Shown here in pieces: positions 52,099-60,911 of a stretch of DNA of 64,000 bases (position 1 is its first letter; each line of letters starts with the position of its first letter). A program made the translations under genes and the position numbers. Source of the DNA: DSXH01 sp020724325 (GTDB taxonomy: Bacteria; Bacteroidota; Ignavibacteria; Ignavibacteriales; Melioribacteraceae); the NCBI GenBank assembly GCA_040756515.1, contig JBFLYW010000002.1, positions 124,001 through 188,000 on the forward strand. The letters are read 5' to 3'. The notes under the pieces were generated by a model. That model did no database searches. It was not told the origin of the DNA and saw only the letters and a program-made list of their open reading frames with translations.

Positions 52099-52292
52099 TT
52101 AACCTTGAAGGTCTAAAAATTTTCATAAAAGCTTCGCACGACCTTCAAGGTTTTAGCAATTTTCCAACCTTTCCTCAACTTCCTCAACCTTGATTTCCTC
52201 AACCTTGAAGGTTGAGCAAGTAGTTTTGATTGTTCTCAAACCTTCAAGGTTGTACGAATCTTTTACATACTTTGCTTCTCAACCTTGAAGGT
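52099..52292. repeat. Cluster of AACCTTGAAGGT palindromes after pepF
   Basis: aaccttgaaggt and gaccttcaaggtt alternate within 194 bp. They include a perfect 19-bp palindrome ctcaaccttgaaggttgag at 52198-52216 and shorter half-arms (tcaacttcctcaaccttgat). The cluster begins about 10 bp after the pepF stop. Copies are irregularly spaced, unlike the tandem arrays. Confidence 0.8.
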
Positions 52293-52424
52293 AATAAATT
52301 GCCTTCATTGAAAGAGTGGATTTTGCTCACGGATAAAACAGATTATTTTTATCAAAAGAAAATGGAAGTTAAACGGGCAAATCCAGATTTGATTGATATA
52401 TATCGGCAGGAAATTTTAAAATAA
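52293..52424 (+). pseudogene. Possible gene remnant cut by the repeat cluster
   Basis: In the frame ending at the TAA of 52422-52424, about 43 residues read like protein (LPSLKEWILLTDKTDYFYQKKMEVKR ... DIYRQEILK). The only in-frame ATG in this part is late (52362). Upstream the frame continues solely into repeat DNA. I read it as the 3' end of a gene whose start was lost when repeats entered. The family is not recognised. It could equally be a short gene with a TTG start. Confidence 0.35.
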
Positions 52425-52510
52425 AGAACTTGCTCACATAAGCACTCGGGGTTGCCGGAACTGGAGGGGGTTAACCCAGTCCCGGCTCTATTGCATGCAA
52501 GCAAAGTTCT
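52425..52510. ncRNA. Unidentified GC-rich folded element
   Basis: The outer arms AGAACTTGCT (52425-52434) and AGCAAAGTTCT (52500-52510) pair with one bulge. Inside are TGCT/AGCA, a strong stem GCCGGAACTGG (52454-52464) with CCAGTCCCGGC (52476-52486), ten of eleven paired, and the palindrome TTGCATGCAA (52491-52500). The GC content is far above that of its surroundings. It could be a small RNA, a recombination site or a terminator for the small gene on the minus strand. It does not match tRNA arms. Confidence 0.4.
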
Positions 52511-52667
52511 AATTTAAGTGGAGCTTTCTTAATGCCATACCGATTGCTGTTTCAATTGAATATCTCTCATTAAGATAATCTACAACTAGATTAACAAAAG
52601 ATTTCTGAACTTTCTTCGGTATCAAAACTCCATAAAATGAAGATGCTATTTCGAATATCTTGTTCAT
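52509..52667 (-). CDS. Small protein of 52 residues, unidentified
   Basis: An ATG at 52665-52667 opens a 52-codon frame ending at TAG (52509-52511). The product begins MNKIFEIASSFYGVLIPKK and has balanced, helix-forming composition (FVNLVVDYLNERYSIETAIGMAL). It looks like a real small protein and is too short for routine gene finders. Its stop abuts the folded element at 52425-52510. No obvious Shine-Dalgarno is visible. Function is unknown; a small regulator or module antitoxin is possible. Confidence 0.45.
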   Translation of the reverse strand: MNKIFEIASSFYGVLIPKKVQKSFVNLVVDYLNERYSIETAIGMALRKLHLN

Positions 52668-52733
52668 ATAATGTTTGGTTTCTAACTATATTATCGAAGG
52701 TAATCGTTAAAAATTTAGTACTGGTAGATAAAA

Positions 52734-53894
52734 ATGAGAACAGTTGAGGCAAGATCGCTTTTCCCGCATATTAAAACTGGTCAAATCTATTTTAACCACG
52801 CAGCTCTTGGACCATGGTCGGCTTTGGTACTGAATAGAATTGATGAGTATTCAAAACAAAGGAGCGGAGAAGCTATTGAAAATTATAAATCTTTTTTGAG
52901 CTGGAGTTCATCAGCAAAAAATAAACTATGCAAATTAATTGGTGCGTCACCAGATAGAATTGCATGGATTGATAATGTGTCTAACGGGTTGAACATTTTA
53001 GCTCAGGGACTGAAGTGGAAGCAAGGAGACAGAATAGTAATTAATGATATTGAATTTCCTTCCAATGTTTATCCATTTCTCAATTTAAGAGAGTATGGAG
53101 TGGAAGTAGATATCATTAAATCAGTAAACGGAATAGTTGATTATGAAGAGATAGAAAAAGTAATTACACCAAAAACACGATTGGTTTCTATAAGTGCAGT
53201 TCAGTTCCTTTCTGGATATAGAGCGGAACTATATTCAATAGGAGAGTTATGCAAGAAAAATAATATAATATTTTGCGTTGATGCAATTCAAGCAACGGGT
53301 GTTGTTCAGATTGATGTTGTTAAATCGAAAATTGATTTCCTTTGCGGCGGAACTCAAAAGTGGCTTATGGCTACAGAGGGATTGTCTTACCTTTACATAA
53401 CAGAAGAACTTCAATACAGAATAATTCAAAAACATGTTGGCTGGGCATCTGTAGAAAATGCATGGAATTTACTTCAGTACGACTTAACACTAAAAAACTC
53501 TGCCGAACGTTTTCAGACTGGAACAGTAAATGCATTAGGTGTAGCTATGTTAGATGCCTCACTTGATATTTTTGATAAATTTAGATTTGAGAACTTTTCC
53601 CCAGGCGGTATTGTGGATTGTGAAGCGAGAATAAAAGAGAATACAAATTATTTTATTTCCAAGTTGTTAGAAATAGGTATTGATCCATTATTAAAAAGCG
53701 TTGATGAAAAGAACAAAGCCGGTATAGTTACATTTAAGCACGAAAAAGCAAAGGAGATTTTTGCTTATCTTGAGAGTAAAAAAATCTATGGAGCTGTTAG
53801 GGAAGGAATGATAAGATTTTCACCACATTTTTATAATACAATTGAAGAAATTGACAGAGTTATTGAGGAATTGAAAAATATGTTAATGAGATAG
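52734..53894 (+). CDS. Class-V aminotransferase / cysteine desulfurase-like PLP enzyme
   Basis: A 386-residue fold-type I PLP enzyme of aminotransferase class V. The PLP lysine is K209 in CGGTQKWLMA, preceded by FCVDAIQATGVVQIDV (PLP Asp). NHAALGPWS at the N-terminus and SVQFLSGYRAELYSIGELC also fit the isopenicillin-N epimerase / SufS-like branch. The desulfurase cysteine loop is not evident, so a desulfurase role is unlikely. The substrate is unknown. It has no operon partner. Confidence 0.82.
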   Translation: MRTVEARSLFPHIKTGQIYFNHAALGPWSALVLNRIDEYSKQRSGEAIENYKSFLSWSSSAKNKLCKLIGASPDRIAWIDNVSNGLNILAQGLKWKQGDRIVINDIEFPSNVYPFLNLREYGVEVDIIKSVNGIVDYEEIEKVITPKTRLVSISAVQFLSGYRAELYSIGELCKKNNIIFCVDAIQATGVVQIDVVKSKIDFLCGGTQKWLMATEGLSYLYITEELQYRIIQKHVGWASVENAWNLLQYDLTLKNSAERFQTGTVNALGVAMLDASLDIFDKFRFENFSPGGIVDCEARIKENTNYFISKLLEIGIDPLLKSVDEKNKAGIVTFKHEKAKEIFAYLESKKIYGAVREGMIRFSPHFYNTIEEIDRVIEELKNMLMR

Positions 53895-53928
53895 AGACCG
53901 CTTGCAGCGATCTCTATATCTAATATAA

Positions 53929-54144
53929 TTACTTCTCGGGGTTGTAGGAAAGTTCTACTTTAACGTGAAAATCTGCACCGCTGAATAGCGTATATTTTAC
54001 TTCGCCAATAGTGCACTTATAATCTTCTCCCACCAAATCACTTATAACCTTTGCGATGGAAGACTCTAGTGTTCCAATGCTTACAGATTTCAATTTGTTC
54101 TTAAGTAATTTTTCAACATCTATTGTAGTGTCTTTTTCTGCCAT
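53929..54144 (-). CDS. Small hypothetical protein, 71 residues
   Basis: The short product MAEKDTTIDVEKLLKNKLK... has a strong ribosome site (aaggag, 8 bp before the ATG). It reads as a helix followed by a beta-rich half (CTIGEVKYTLFSGADFHVKVELSYN). No signal peptide or membrane segment is seen. It lies between convergent and codirectional neighbours without a clear operon, 88 bp before the phosphohexomutase on the same strand. The family is not recognised. Confidence 0.65.
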   Translation of the reverse strand: MAEKDTTIDVEKLLKNKLKSVSIGTLESSIAKVISDLVGEDYKCTIGEVKYTLFSGADFHVKVELSYNPEK

Positions 54145-54232
54145 AATTTATCTCCTTAATTAAAATTTATTTACGCATTGTTAGACGATTAATTAACCAT
54201 CCGGTTTTCATAAAATCCAATCAGAAATTCGG

Positions 54233-55579
54233 TTAATTCCTAATCAATTTCAATAACTCTTCTGTTTTTTTGCGCATCAAATTTTCATCTTGTCTGGATT
54301 CAACGTTTAATCTAATCAACGGTTCGGTATTACTCATGCGTATATTAAAACGCCATTCGGTGAATTCTACGCTTAATCCATCCAGTTCATCTATAATTCC
54401 ATCTTTATATTTCTCTTTTATCACTTTAATTTTCTCTTCACCATTGCTAACAGTTGAATTAATTTCCCCTGAACATGGATATGCCTTAACCATTTTGCCT
54501 ACTAATTCCGAAAGTTTCGCATTTTCTTCTGACATTAATTGAAGAACAAGCAAAAAAGGAATTAATCCGCTGTCCGAAAAACAATTATCGCGAAAATAAT
54601 GATGTGCAGACATTTCTCCGCCATAGATCGAATTAACTTCCCTCATTTTCTGTTTTATGAAAGCATGACCGCTTTTGGAGACTACGGTTTTTCCACCGGA
54701 TTTTTCTACTATTTCGATAGTATTCCACGTAAGGCGCGGGTCGTGAACAATTCTTTCGCCCCTGTTATGTTTCAAAATCGATTTTGCAAGTAAACCAACT
54801 ATGTAGTAACCCTCAATAAAATTTCCTTGTTCATCAAAAAAGAAGCACCTGTCGTAATCACCATCCCATGCAACGCCAAGATCTGCTTTGTGTTCTTTTA
54901 ATGCATCAATTGTAGGTTTTCTGTTTTCTGGAAGAAGTGGATTTGGAACACCGTTCGGAAATTTTGAATCTGGCTCGTGAAAAAGCTTTATCATTTCTAT
55001 TGGAAGATTTTTTTCAAGCTGATCCAATGCAGGACCAACACATCCATTACCAGCATTAACAACTACTTTGTATGGTTTTATTTTACTTGCATCATAAAAC
55101 TTACTAAGATTTTTTATGAACTCGTTCATTAGATCAGTCGGTATTACTCTTCCTTTAACGTGTGCATTGGAGGGAGTTTTATTTTTTAGTATCAAACTCT
55201 CTATTTCATTTAACCCAGAGTCATAACCAAGCGGAACGGATCCTTTCTTAACGAATTTCAATCCGTTGTATTCAGGCGGATTATGACTTGCAGTTATCAT
55301 TACCCCGGCGTCTGAACCAAGAAACTGGGTTCCAAAGTAGATCATTTCAGTACCGCATAATCCTAAATCGAAAACATCACTGCCGCAATCCGTAATTCCG
55401 TTTGCAAGTGCCTTGGATAATTCAGGAGAAGATTCTCTTACATCCCTTCCAATTACTACCGTTTTGCAATTCAAATATTCTGCAAGAACTTTCCCAACTT
55501 TATATACCAATTCGGAATTTAAGTCCGACGGCACTTTCCCTCTTATATCATATGCCTTGAATGAAGGTATTCTATCCAT
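54233..55579 (-). CDS. manB: Phosphomannomutase/phosphoglucomutase
   Basis: It interconverts hexose 1- and 6-phosphates for nucleotide-sugar synthesis. The 448 residues show KAYDIRGKVPSDLN (8-21), the phosphoserine loop TASHNPPEYNGLK with S98, the Mg loop DGDYDRCFF (near 239-247), the sugar loop GGEMSAHHYFRDN (near 317-329), and the C-terminal phosphate loop RMSNTEPLIRLNVESR. All four domains are complete. The product feeds surface glycan synthesis, consistent with gmhA elsewhere in the window. Confidence 0.93.
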   Translation of the reverse strand: MDRIPSFKAYDIRGKVPSDLNSELVYKVGKVLAEYLNCKTVVIGRDVRESSPELSKALANGITDCGSDVFDLGLCGTEMIYFGTQFLGSDAGVMITASHNPPEYNGLKFVKKGSVPLGYDSGLNEIESLILKNKTPSNAHVKGRVIPTDLMNEFIKNLSKFYDASKIKPYKVVVNAGNGCVGPALDQLEKNLPIEMIKLFHEPDSKFPNGVPNPLLPENRKPTIDALKEHKADLGVAWDGDYDRCFFFDEQGNFIEGYYIVGLLAKSILKHNRGERIVHDPRLTWNTIEIVEKSGGKTVVSKSGHAFIKQKMREVNSIYGGEMSAHHYFRDNCFSDSGLIPFLLVLQLMSEENAKLSELVGKMVKAYPCSGEINSTVSNGEEKIKVIKEKYKDGIIDELDGLSVEFTEWRFNIRMSNTEPLIRLNVESRQDENLMRKKTEELLKLIRN

Positions 55580-55805
55580 ACTAACTCCGTAATTGACTGA
55601 TCAAAAATACAGATTTTTTCTTAAAAGGAGTCTTGTGAATTTCGCAGACAACAATTATTATTAACGCCGTGTTATTCTATTCATTAAATAAGAGGATTGT
55701 GGAAGGATTAAAAAGCAGCTATAAAAAATAGCGGATTAATTTTTCCATAGAATTAGTTGTTTCGCTAAATTATTTTTGAATCGCTTTTTTTAGAGGAGAT
55801 AAATT

Positions 55806-56114
55806 ATAGAAACCTGTTCTACCAATCCGTCTAAATTTGTCCAATGCAGTAATTATAAATGCCGTAATATTTTCCTTTGTGAAGCTATTACTGAGTTTGT
55901 TGAGGCAAATTATCTTTGTCCGTTATGCAGACATAAGTTAAAGACACATCATGTAATTCAATGCGGCAATTGCGAGACAGTAATAAATCTCTTTCCAAGT
56001 GATGATGGAGAAGAGCCGGTTATTTTTAATGTAAAAAAATGCCACCACTGTACCGGATCAATTGAGGATGAACGAAGAATTCAACCGTTCATTTATCCCG
56101 AAATTATGATCTAA
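55806..56114 (+). CDS. Zinc-ribbon protein with non-AUG start (AUA or AUU)
   Basis: An open frame of 102 codons ends at TAA 56112-56114. It contains ordered cysteine pairs: C14 and C19, LCPLC (C38, C41), QCGNC (C54, C57) and KCHHC (C79, C82), as expected for two or three zinc ribbons. No ATG, GTG or TTG lies near the 5' end; a stop is at 55800-55802. A strong agaggag (55792-55798) lies seven bases before ATA at 55806, where ATG would be expected, and ATT at 55803 is the alternative. Either a rare start is used, the start has been lost by mutation, or the base is a sequencing error. Function is unknown; zinc ribbons often bind nucleic acids. Confidence 0.6.
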   Translation: METCSTNPSKFVQCSNYKCRNIFLCEAITEFVEANYLCPLCRHKLKTHHVIQCGNCETVINLFPSDDGEEPVIFNVKKCHHCTGSIEDERRIQPFIYPEIMI

Positions 56115-56238
56115 GGCAAATCCTATTCCTAATTGATCTGTTTGATATTTGATTCATCTCAACTTGATTAGAAATTTAATCCCGTCTGATTTATTTTTAC
56201 TTTAGTTAATTAATTCCCATCAACAATCGGGGGTTCAT

Positions 56239-58362
56239 ATGAACACACCTATAAGAAACTCGATTCAATTATTCATTCTGTTTTTATTTGTATCTCAATC
56301 TTACTTTGCTCAACAGAAATTTAATCCGGATACTGTAAAAGCTCAAAAGTTCGACATCGGTAAGATGTGGACTTTTGAACATGCGCCGGTTGATTATTTT
56401 TATGAAACATACGGATTTAGACCAACACAGGAATGGCTTGATCTTGCACGTCTTTCAACATTAAGATTTGGCGGCGGTTGTTCTTCCGGATTTATTTCCG
56501 AAGACGGGTTATTGTTAACCAACCACCATTGTGTTGATTTTATTGCTCAAAGAATTCAGAAGGAAGGAGAAAATATTCCCCGCGACGGTTTTTACGCTGC
56601 AACTTTAGCAGAAGAAAGAAGAGTTCCTAATCTATCCGTTACTCAGCTTTCTTTAATTGTTGATGTTACTGAAGAAGTTGTTAGTGCAATTAATAAAGGT
56701 AAAACCGATAAGGAAAAAGTTGACTTAAAAAATGCTAAGATTCAGGAGTTACAGGATAAGTATTCCAAAGAAACTGGTTTAGTCTGTAATGTTACATCAT
56801 TGTACCATGGAGGGAAATATTCTTTATACGGAGTTAAAAGGTATAACGATGTTCGTGCAGTAATTTTTATTGAAAGGATAGTGGGGCTTTACGGCGGCGA
56901 TCCCGATAATTACACTTACCCGCGTTACAACTCGGATTTTGCGGTTCTGCGTGTGTATGATGATAACGGAAAACCGCTTAAGACAAGTAACTTTTTTAAG
57001 ATGGATTTGGACGGACCAAATATCGACGAGGTTCTATTTGTACTTGGTTATCCCGGAACAACTAACCGTCTGAAGACTATCTCCCAGTTAGAGTACAATC
57101 GTGATATTACATATCGTAACAACACATTCCAGAGTAACGGAATGGTTAGGATTTATGAAGAGATGATGAAGCTTTATCCGGAGCGTGCAGATATTTACAG
57201 GGGATTAATGTTTGGACCGGCTAATATTGCAAAGAGGCAGAACGGATTTATTGAAAATCTGTTCGATCCCTATTTAATGACGCGCAAAAAAGCATTTGAG
57301 AATGAATTCAAAAAAATTGTAATGAACGATCCGGTAAAGAAACAGAAATATGGACATATATGGGATTCAATTGCAAAGACGCGTAAAGAGCTTGCCGTTA
57401 ATGCCGGCAAAAGAGCTGCATTCGCAAGACTTACTAATTCAATCTATTTCCAGAGAGCATTCGATCTTGTTGAGTTTGCTTTTGCTTCAAAGATTCCGGA
57501 AGATCAGAGACCTCCGGAAATGAGAGGTGAACGGTTTACTCAAGCTCTGAATAACCTTCCCGCAGATGTCGATTTGCCTCTTGAGATAAAAAAATTAATA
57601 ATGGTTACAGATTTTATAAAGCTGAATCTTGGTAAAGATAACCCTGTTGTTAAAAAATATTTTGGCGATTTAATCGGAGATAAAGATGCAGAAAAGATGC
57701 TTGCTAAATCTAAGCTTAATGATAAAGATTATGTTCTTGCGTTAGCAAAAGGAAATCCGGATGATATACTTAACAGCAAAGATCCATTTATCAGTTATTA
57801 TCTTGAAACGCGCGATGCAAGACTAAAATATCAATCAGAAGCACAGGAAATAATGAATACAGAAACTGTTCTCGAAAATCTTCTTGGTCTGGCAATTTAT
57901 GAAATCTTTGGCACCAGTATAGCTCCCGATGCAACCGGTACATTCAGAATTAGCGATGGTCTTATATCCGGCTACGAATATAATGGAACTATTGCTCCGC
58001 CAGTTACAACTTTCTACGGATTATACGATCGTTACTATTCACACCAGAAGAAATGGCCGTGGGATCTTCCGGCGCGCTGGCTCAATTATGGCGGCTTAGA
58101 TCTATCTGCACAAAATAATTTTGTTGGAACGTTTGATACTGTTGGCGGCAGTTCTGGCAGCCCGATTATTAACAAGAATGCTGAATATGTTGGTATTTTA
58201 CACGACGGTAACATGGAAGGTCTATCCAACGACTTTATTTATACTACCGAAAAAAACCGCTCTATTGCACTTTCTTCACAAGCAATTTACCAGATAGTAA
58301 AACATATTGTGAAAGCCGACAGAATTGCTAAAGAGATGGAAACAAGCAAAATTGCCGAATAA
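56239..58362 (+). CDS. S46 family dipeptidyl-peptidase, copy 1
   Basis: A secreted serine exopeptidase that removes dipeptides from peptide N-termini. The 707 residues start with a signal peptide (to about 25, ...QSYFAQQ). The catalytic triad is H97 (LTNHHCVD), D233 (PRYNSDF) and S639 (GGSSGSP). The Ser motif is GSSGS rather than the more common GNSGS of the sister copies. The S1-pocket position is Gly in HDGNMEG, which is the DPP7-like state (broad hydrophobic) rather than the Arg of DPP11. It is followed 15 bp later by a repeat hairpin. Confidence 0.93.
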   Translation: MNTPIRNSIQLFILFLFVSQSYFAQQKFNPDTVKAQKFDIGKMWTFEHAPVDYFYETYGFRPTQEWLDLARLSTLRFGGGCSSGFISEDGLLLTNHHCVDFIAQRIQKEGENIPRDGFYAATLAEERRVPNLSVTQLSLIVDVTEEVVSAINKGKTDKEKVDLKNAKIQELQDKYSKETGLVCNVTSLYHGGKYSLYGVKRYNDVRAVIFIERIVGLYGGDPDNYTYPRYNSDFAVLRVYDDNGKPLKTSNFFKMDLDGPNIDEVLFVLGYPGTTNRLKTISQLEYNRDITYRNNTFQSNGMVRIYEEMMKLYPERADIYRGLMFGPANIAKRQNGFIENLFDPYLMTRKKAFENEFKKIVMNDPVKKQKYGHIWDSIAKTRKELAVNAGKRAAFARLTNSIYFQRAFDLVEFAFASKIPEDQRPPEMRGERFTQALNNLPADVDLPLEIKKLIMVTDFIKLNLGKDNPVVKKYFGDLIGDKDAEKMLAKSKLNDKDYVLALAKGNPDDILNSKDPFISYYLETRDARLKYQSEAQEIMNTETVLENLLGLAIYEIFGTSIAPDATGTFRISDGLISGYEYNGTIAPPVTTFYGLYDRYYSHQKKWPWDLPARWLNYGGLDLSAQNNFVGTFDTVGGSSGSPIINKNAEYVGILHDGNMEGLSNDFIYTTEKNRSIALSSQAIYQIVKHIVKADRIAKEMETSKIAE

Positions 58363-58377
58363 ACAAAAAATGCTTAT

Positions 58378-58416
58378 CAAAACCTTGAAGGTCTTACCTT
58401 GACCTTCGAGGTTTTG
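58378..58416. terminator. 16-bp hairpin of the AACCTTGAAGGT family after S46 copy 1
   Basis: caaaaccttgaaggtc (58378-58393) and gaccttcgaggttttg (58401-58416) pair at 15 of 16 positions, with one G-U, across a 7-base loop. It lies 15 bp after the stop. It is a repeat-family member placed exactly where a terminator belongs. The rest of the spacer to 58770 is very AT-rich and shows nothing else. Confidence 0.6.
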
Positions 58417-58770
58417 CTTAACATTACCGGTATAAATTATTGCTCTATTAGTTTGAATTGTAATTAGATACAAACCGCTTGAATATTAAGAACCATACCA
58501 AATAACTAAGTACTTCCCAGATAAAACTTTTTTATAAAAAATAGTTTTTATTCTTTTTCAATGAACCATTAACTTAATATGTGATTGTAATTTATAGTAT
58601 CATAAATTGCGCTTTTATAATACAAAAAAATTTTTTTATTGTAAATGTAGATTCCCATCTTCAAGATTATAGAAATATGCAAACACTTTTCCCTTTTTAG
58701 TTTGGTATTAATACCCATCTGTTATATTTTTTGGGTACAACAATTAACCATTAATAAACTAGGTGCTGAT

Positions 58771-60903
58771 ATGCTACAATTTGTAAACAGATTCAAAGTT
58801 ATTCAGCTAATTATATTGTTAGCTTTTATTACACTCCAGACAAATGCACAGATTAAATTTAATCCCGATACTGTAAAAGCTCAGAAATTTGATACCGGAA
58901 AAATGTGGTCATTCGATTATCCTCCTTACGACCACTTCGAAAAGACATACGGATTCAAACCAACAGAGGACTGGTTTGATGATGTGCGGCTTTCTGCTCT
59001 CCGTGTCCCAGGATGCACATCATCATTTGTTTCTGCCGATGGACTAATGATGACAAACTATCATTGTGCAGAAGGAGTTGTTAGAAGAGTACAAAAAGAA
59101 GGAGAAGACCTAATAACAAATGGATTCTTTGCAAAGACACTTGAAGAAGAAAGAAAAATTCCCAATTACTATACAGATCAGTTAGTTTTTGTAAAGGATG
59201 TAACGGAGGAAGTACAAAAAGCAATTGCAGCCGGTAAAACAAATGAAGAGAAAGCAAAAATAAAATCGGAAATCTCTACGAAATTGGTTGATCAGTATAA
59301 AAATGAAACCGGATTAACCTGCCAATTTATTTCTCTATTCAACGGCGGCAAATATTCTATTTACGGCTACAAACGTTACGACGATATCCGTCTTGTATTT
59401 GCACCTGATTATCAGGCAGCTTACTTTGGCGGCGACTATGATAATTTCACATATCCGCGCTACAATCTCGACTGTGCATTTTTAAGAGCGTATGAAAACG
59501 GACAGCCGGTAAAAACAGAAAACTTTTTCAAATTCTCTACAGAAGGAATTAAACCTGGCGAACCAGTATTTACAGTTGGTAATCCGGGTACTACTCAAAG
59601 ATTAAAAGCAGTTTCTTTCCTTGAATACGCTAGAGACATAACTTACCGCAACAGTTCATTCCTAAGCGATAATTATTTCAATGCTCTCGAAACTCTTAAA
59701 TCTATTAATCCGGCTAATAAAGACGCCTACGAAAGAATTAGAAGACAGATTGGAAACGGACAGAAAGTTTTTCATCAGACTTATAAAGGGCTGAATGATC
59801 CTTACTTATTTGCCAGAAAAATTGATTTTGAAAAATCTCTTAAAGAAAGAGTAATGGCAGATAAGAATCTCAAAGAACAATACGGTTCTATCTGGGATAA
59901 TCTTGCAAAGACAAGAGCTGAAATGAGAAATATTGGTCCTAAGTTAGCTGCATATTCATTGAATCAGACATTTCACGCAAGATACTTTTTTATTGCGCGC
60001 GATCTTGTTGAAATGGCTAAGGAATTAAAGAAACCTGAAAACGAAAGAGCTTCTAAATATTCTCCAGCAAAACTAGATTCAACGCTTAATGCAATGTATG
60101 CAGATAATCTCGATAAATTATTAGAACATACTAAACTTAGTATTCAGGCAGATTATATTAGAATGAATTTAGGTGATAATGACCCTATAGTTATAAAACT
60201 ATTTGCAAACAAAAAGAGTAAGGATGCAGCTGATTATATCCTCTCTAAATCTATACTTAAGGATAAAAAGAGCTTTCTTGAATTTGCAAAGAGCGGGGCA
60301 GATAAAATCTTAAGCAGCGACGATCCGTTTGTTTATTTTATTCTTCAGACACAAGAACGAATGCCCGAGCTTCAAAAACAAGCAAAAGAAATTACAGATA
60401 CTGAACAGGTTTATGATGATATGCTTGGTCAGGTTGTTTTCCATTTCTACGGTACAACAATTCCGCCCGATGCAAATTTTACACTTAGAATTAGTGATGG
60501 CGTTCTAAAGAGCTTCGATTATAACGGAACAATTGCACCAACCGTTACAACATTCTATGGGATGTACGATAGAAATGCTTCTTTCTACAAAGAATATCCG
60601 TGGAATATACACCCGATGTGGAGCGACCCTTCCAAAATTAACCTGGCTACTCCGCTTAATTTTGCTTCTACAAATGATATTGTAGGTGGAAATTCCGGCA
60701 GCGCGGTTATAAATAAAAACGCTGAAGTTGTTGGACTTGCATTCGACGGCAATATGGAAAGTATTTATGGCAACTTTATTTTTATGCCTCACGAAAACCG
60801 ATGCATTTCTGTTGATGCCCGCGGTATGATGGAAGCATTCGAAAAAATTTATAAAGCTGATCGATTTGTTAAAGAACTTAAAGAAGGGAAATTATCCAAA
60901 TAG
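58771..60903 (+). CDS. S46 family dipeptidyl-peptidase, copy 2
   Basis: A 710-residue paralogue of its neighbours. The signal peptide core is VIQLIILLAFITLQTNAQ. The triad is H98 (MTNYHCAEG; note NYH in place of NHH), D234 (PRYNLDC) and S642 (GGNSGSA). The S1-site Gly is in AFDGNMES. A frame extension reaches 58702, but the ATG at 58771, after aggtg, places the signal peptide at the start. It shares long conserved blocks with copies 1 and 3 (KMWSFDYPPYDHFEKTYGFKPT). Confidence 0.93.
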   Translation: MLQFVNRFKVIQLIILLAFITLQTNAQIKFNPDTVKAQKFDTGKMWSFDYPPYDHFEKTYGFKPTEDWFDDVRLSALRVPGCTSSFVSADGLMMTNYHCAEGVVRRVQKEGEDLITNGFFAKTLEEERKIPNYYTDQLVFVKDVTEEVQKAIAAGKTNEEKAKIKSEISTKLVDQYKNETGLTCQFISLFNGGKYSIYGYKRYDDIRLVFAPDYQAAYFGGDYDNFTYPRYNLDCAFLRAYENGQPVKTENFFKFSTEGIKPGEPVFTVGNPGTTQRLKAVSFLEYARDITYRNSSFLSDNYFNALETLKSINPANKDAYERIRRQIGNGQKVFHQTYKGLNDPYLFARKIDFEKSLKERVMADKNLKEQYGSIWDNLAKTRAEMRNIGPKLAAYSLNQTFHARYFFIARDLVEMAKELKKPENERASKYSPAKLDSTLNAMYADNLDKLLEHTKLSIQADYIRMNLGDNDPIVIKLFANKKSKDAADYILSKSILKDKKSFLEFAKSGADKILSSDDPFVYFILQTQERMPELQKQAKEITDTEQVYDDMLGQVVFHFYGTTIPPDANFTLRISDGVLKSFDYNGTIAPTVTTFYGMYDRNASFYKEYPWNIHPMWSDPSKINLATPLNFASTNDIVGGNSGSAVINKNAEVVGLAFDGNMESIYGNFIFMPHENRCISVDARGMMEAFEKIYKADRFVKELKEGKLSK

Positions 60904-60911
60904 TTTTTCAA

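Noticed and set aside
52425..52510. tRNA or integron attC site
   Set aside because: No acceptor/T-arm consensus or CCA-type end for a tRNA, and no clear RYYYAAC and GTTRRRY pair for attC. It is left as an unidentified folded element.
52734..53894. Cysteine desulfurase (SufS/IscS) assignment
   Set aside because: The PLP lysine is present, but a catalytic-cysteine loop is not evident and no suf or isc gene is near, so only a class-V aminotransferase fold is claimed.
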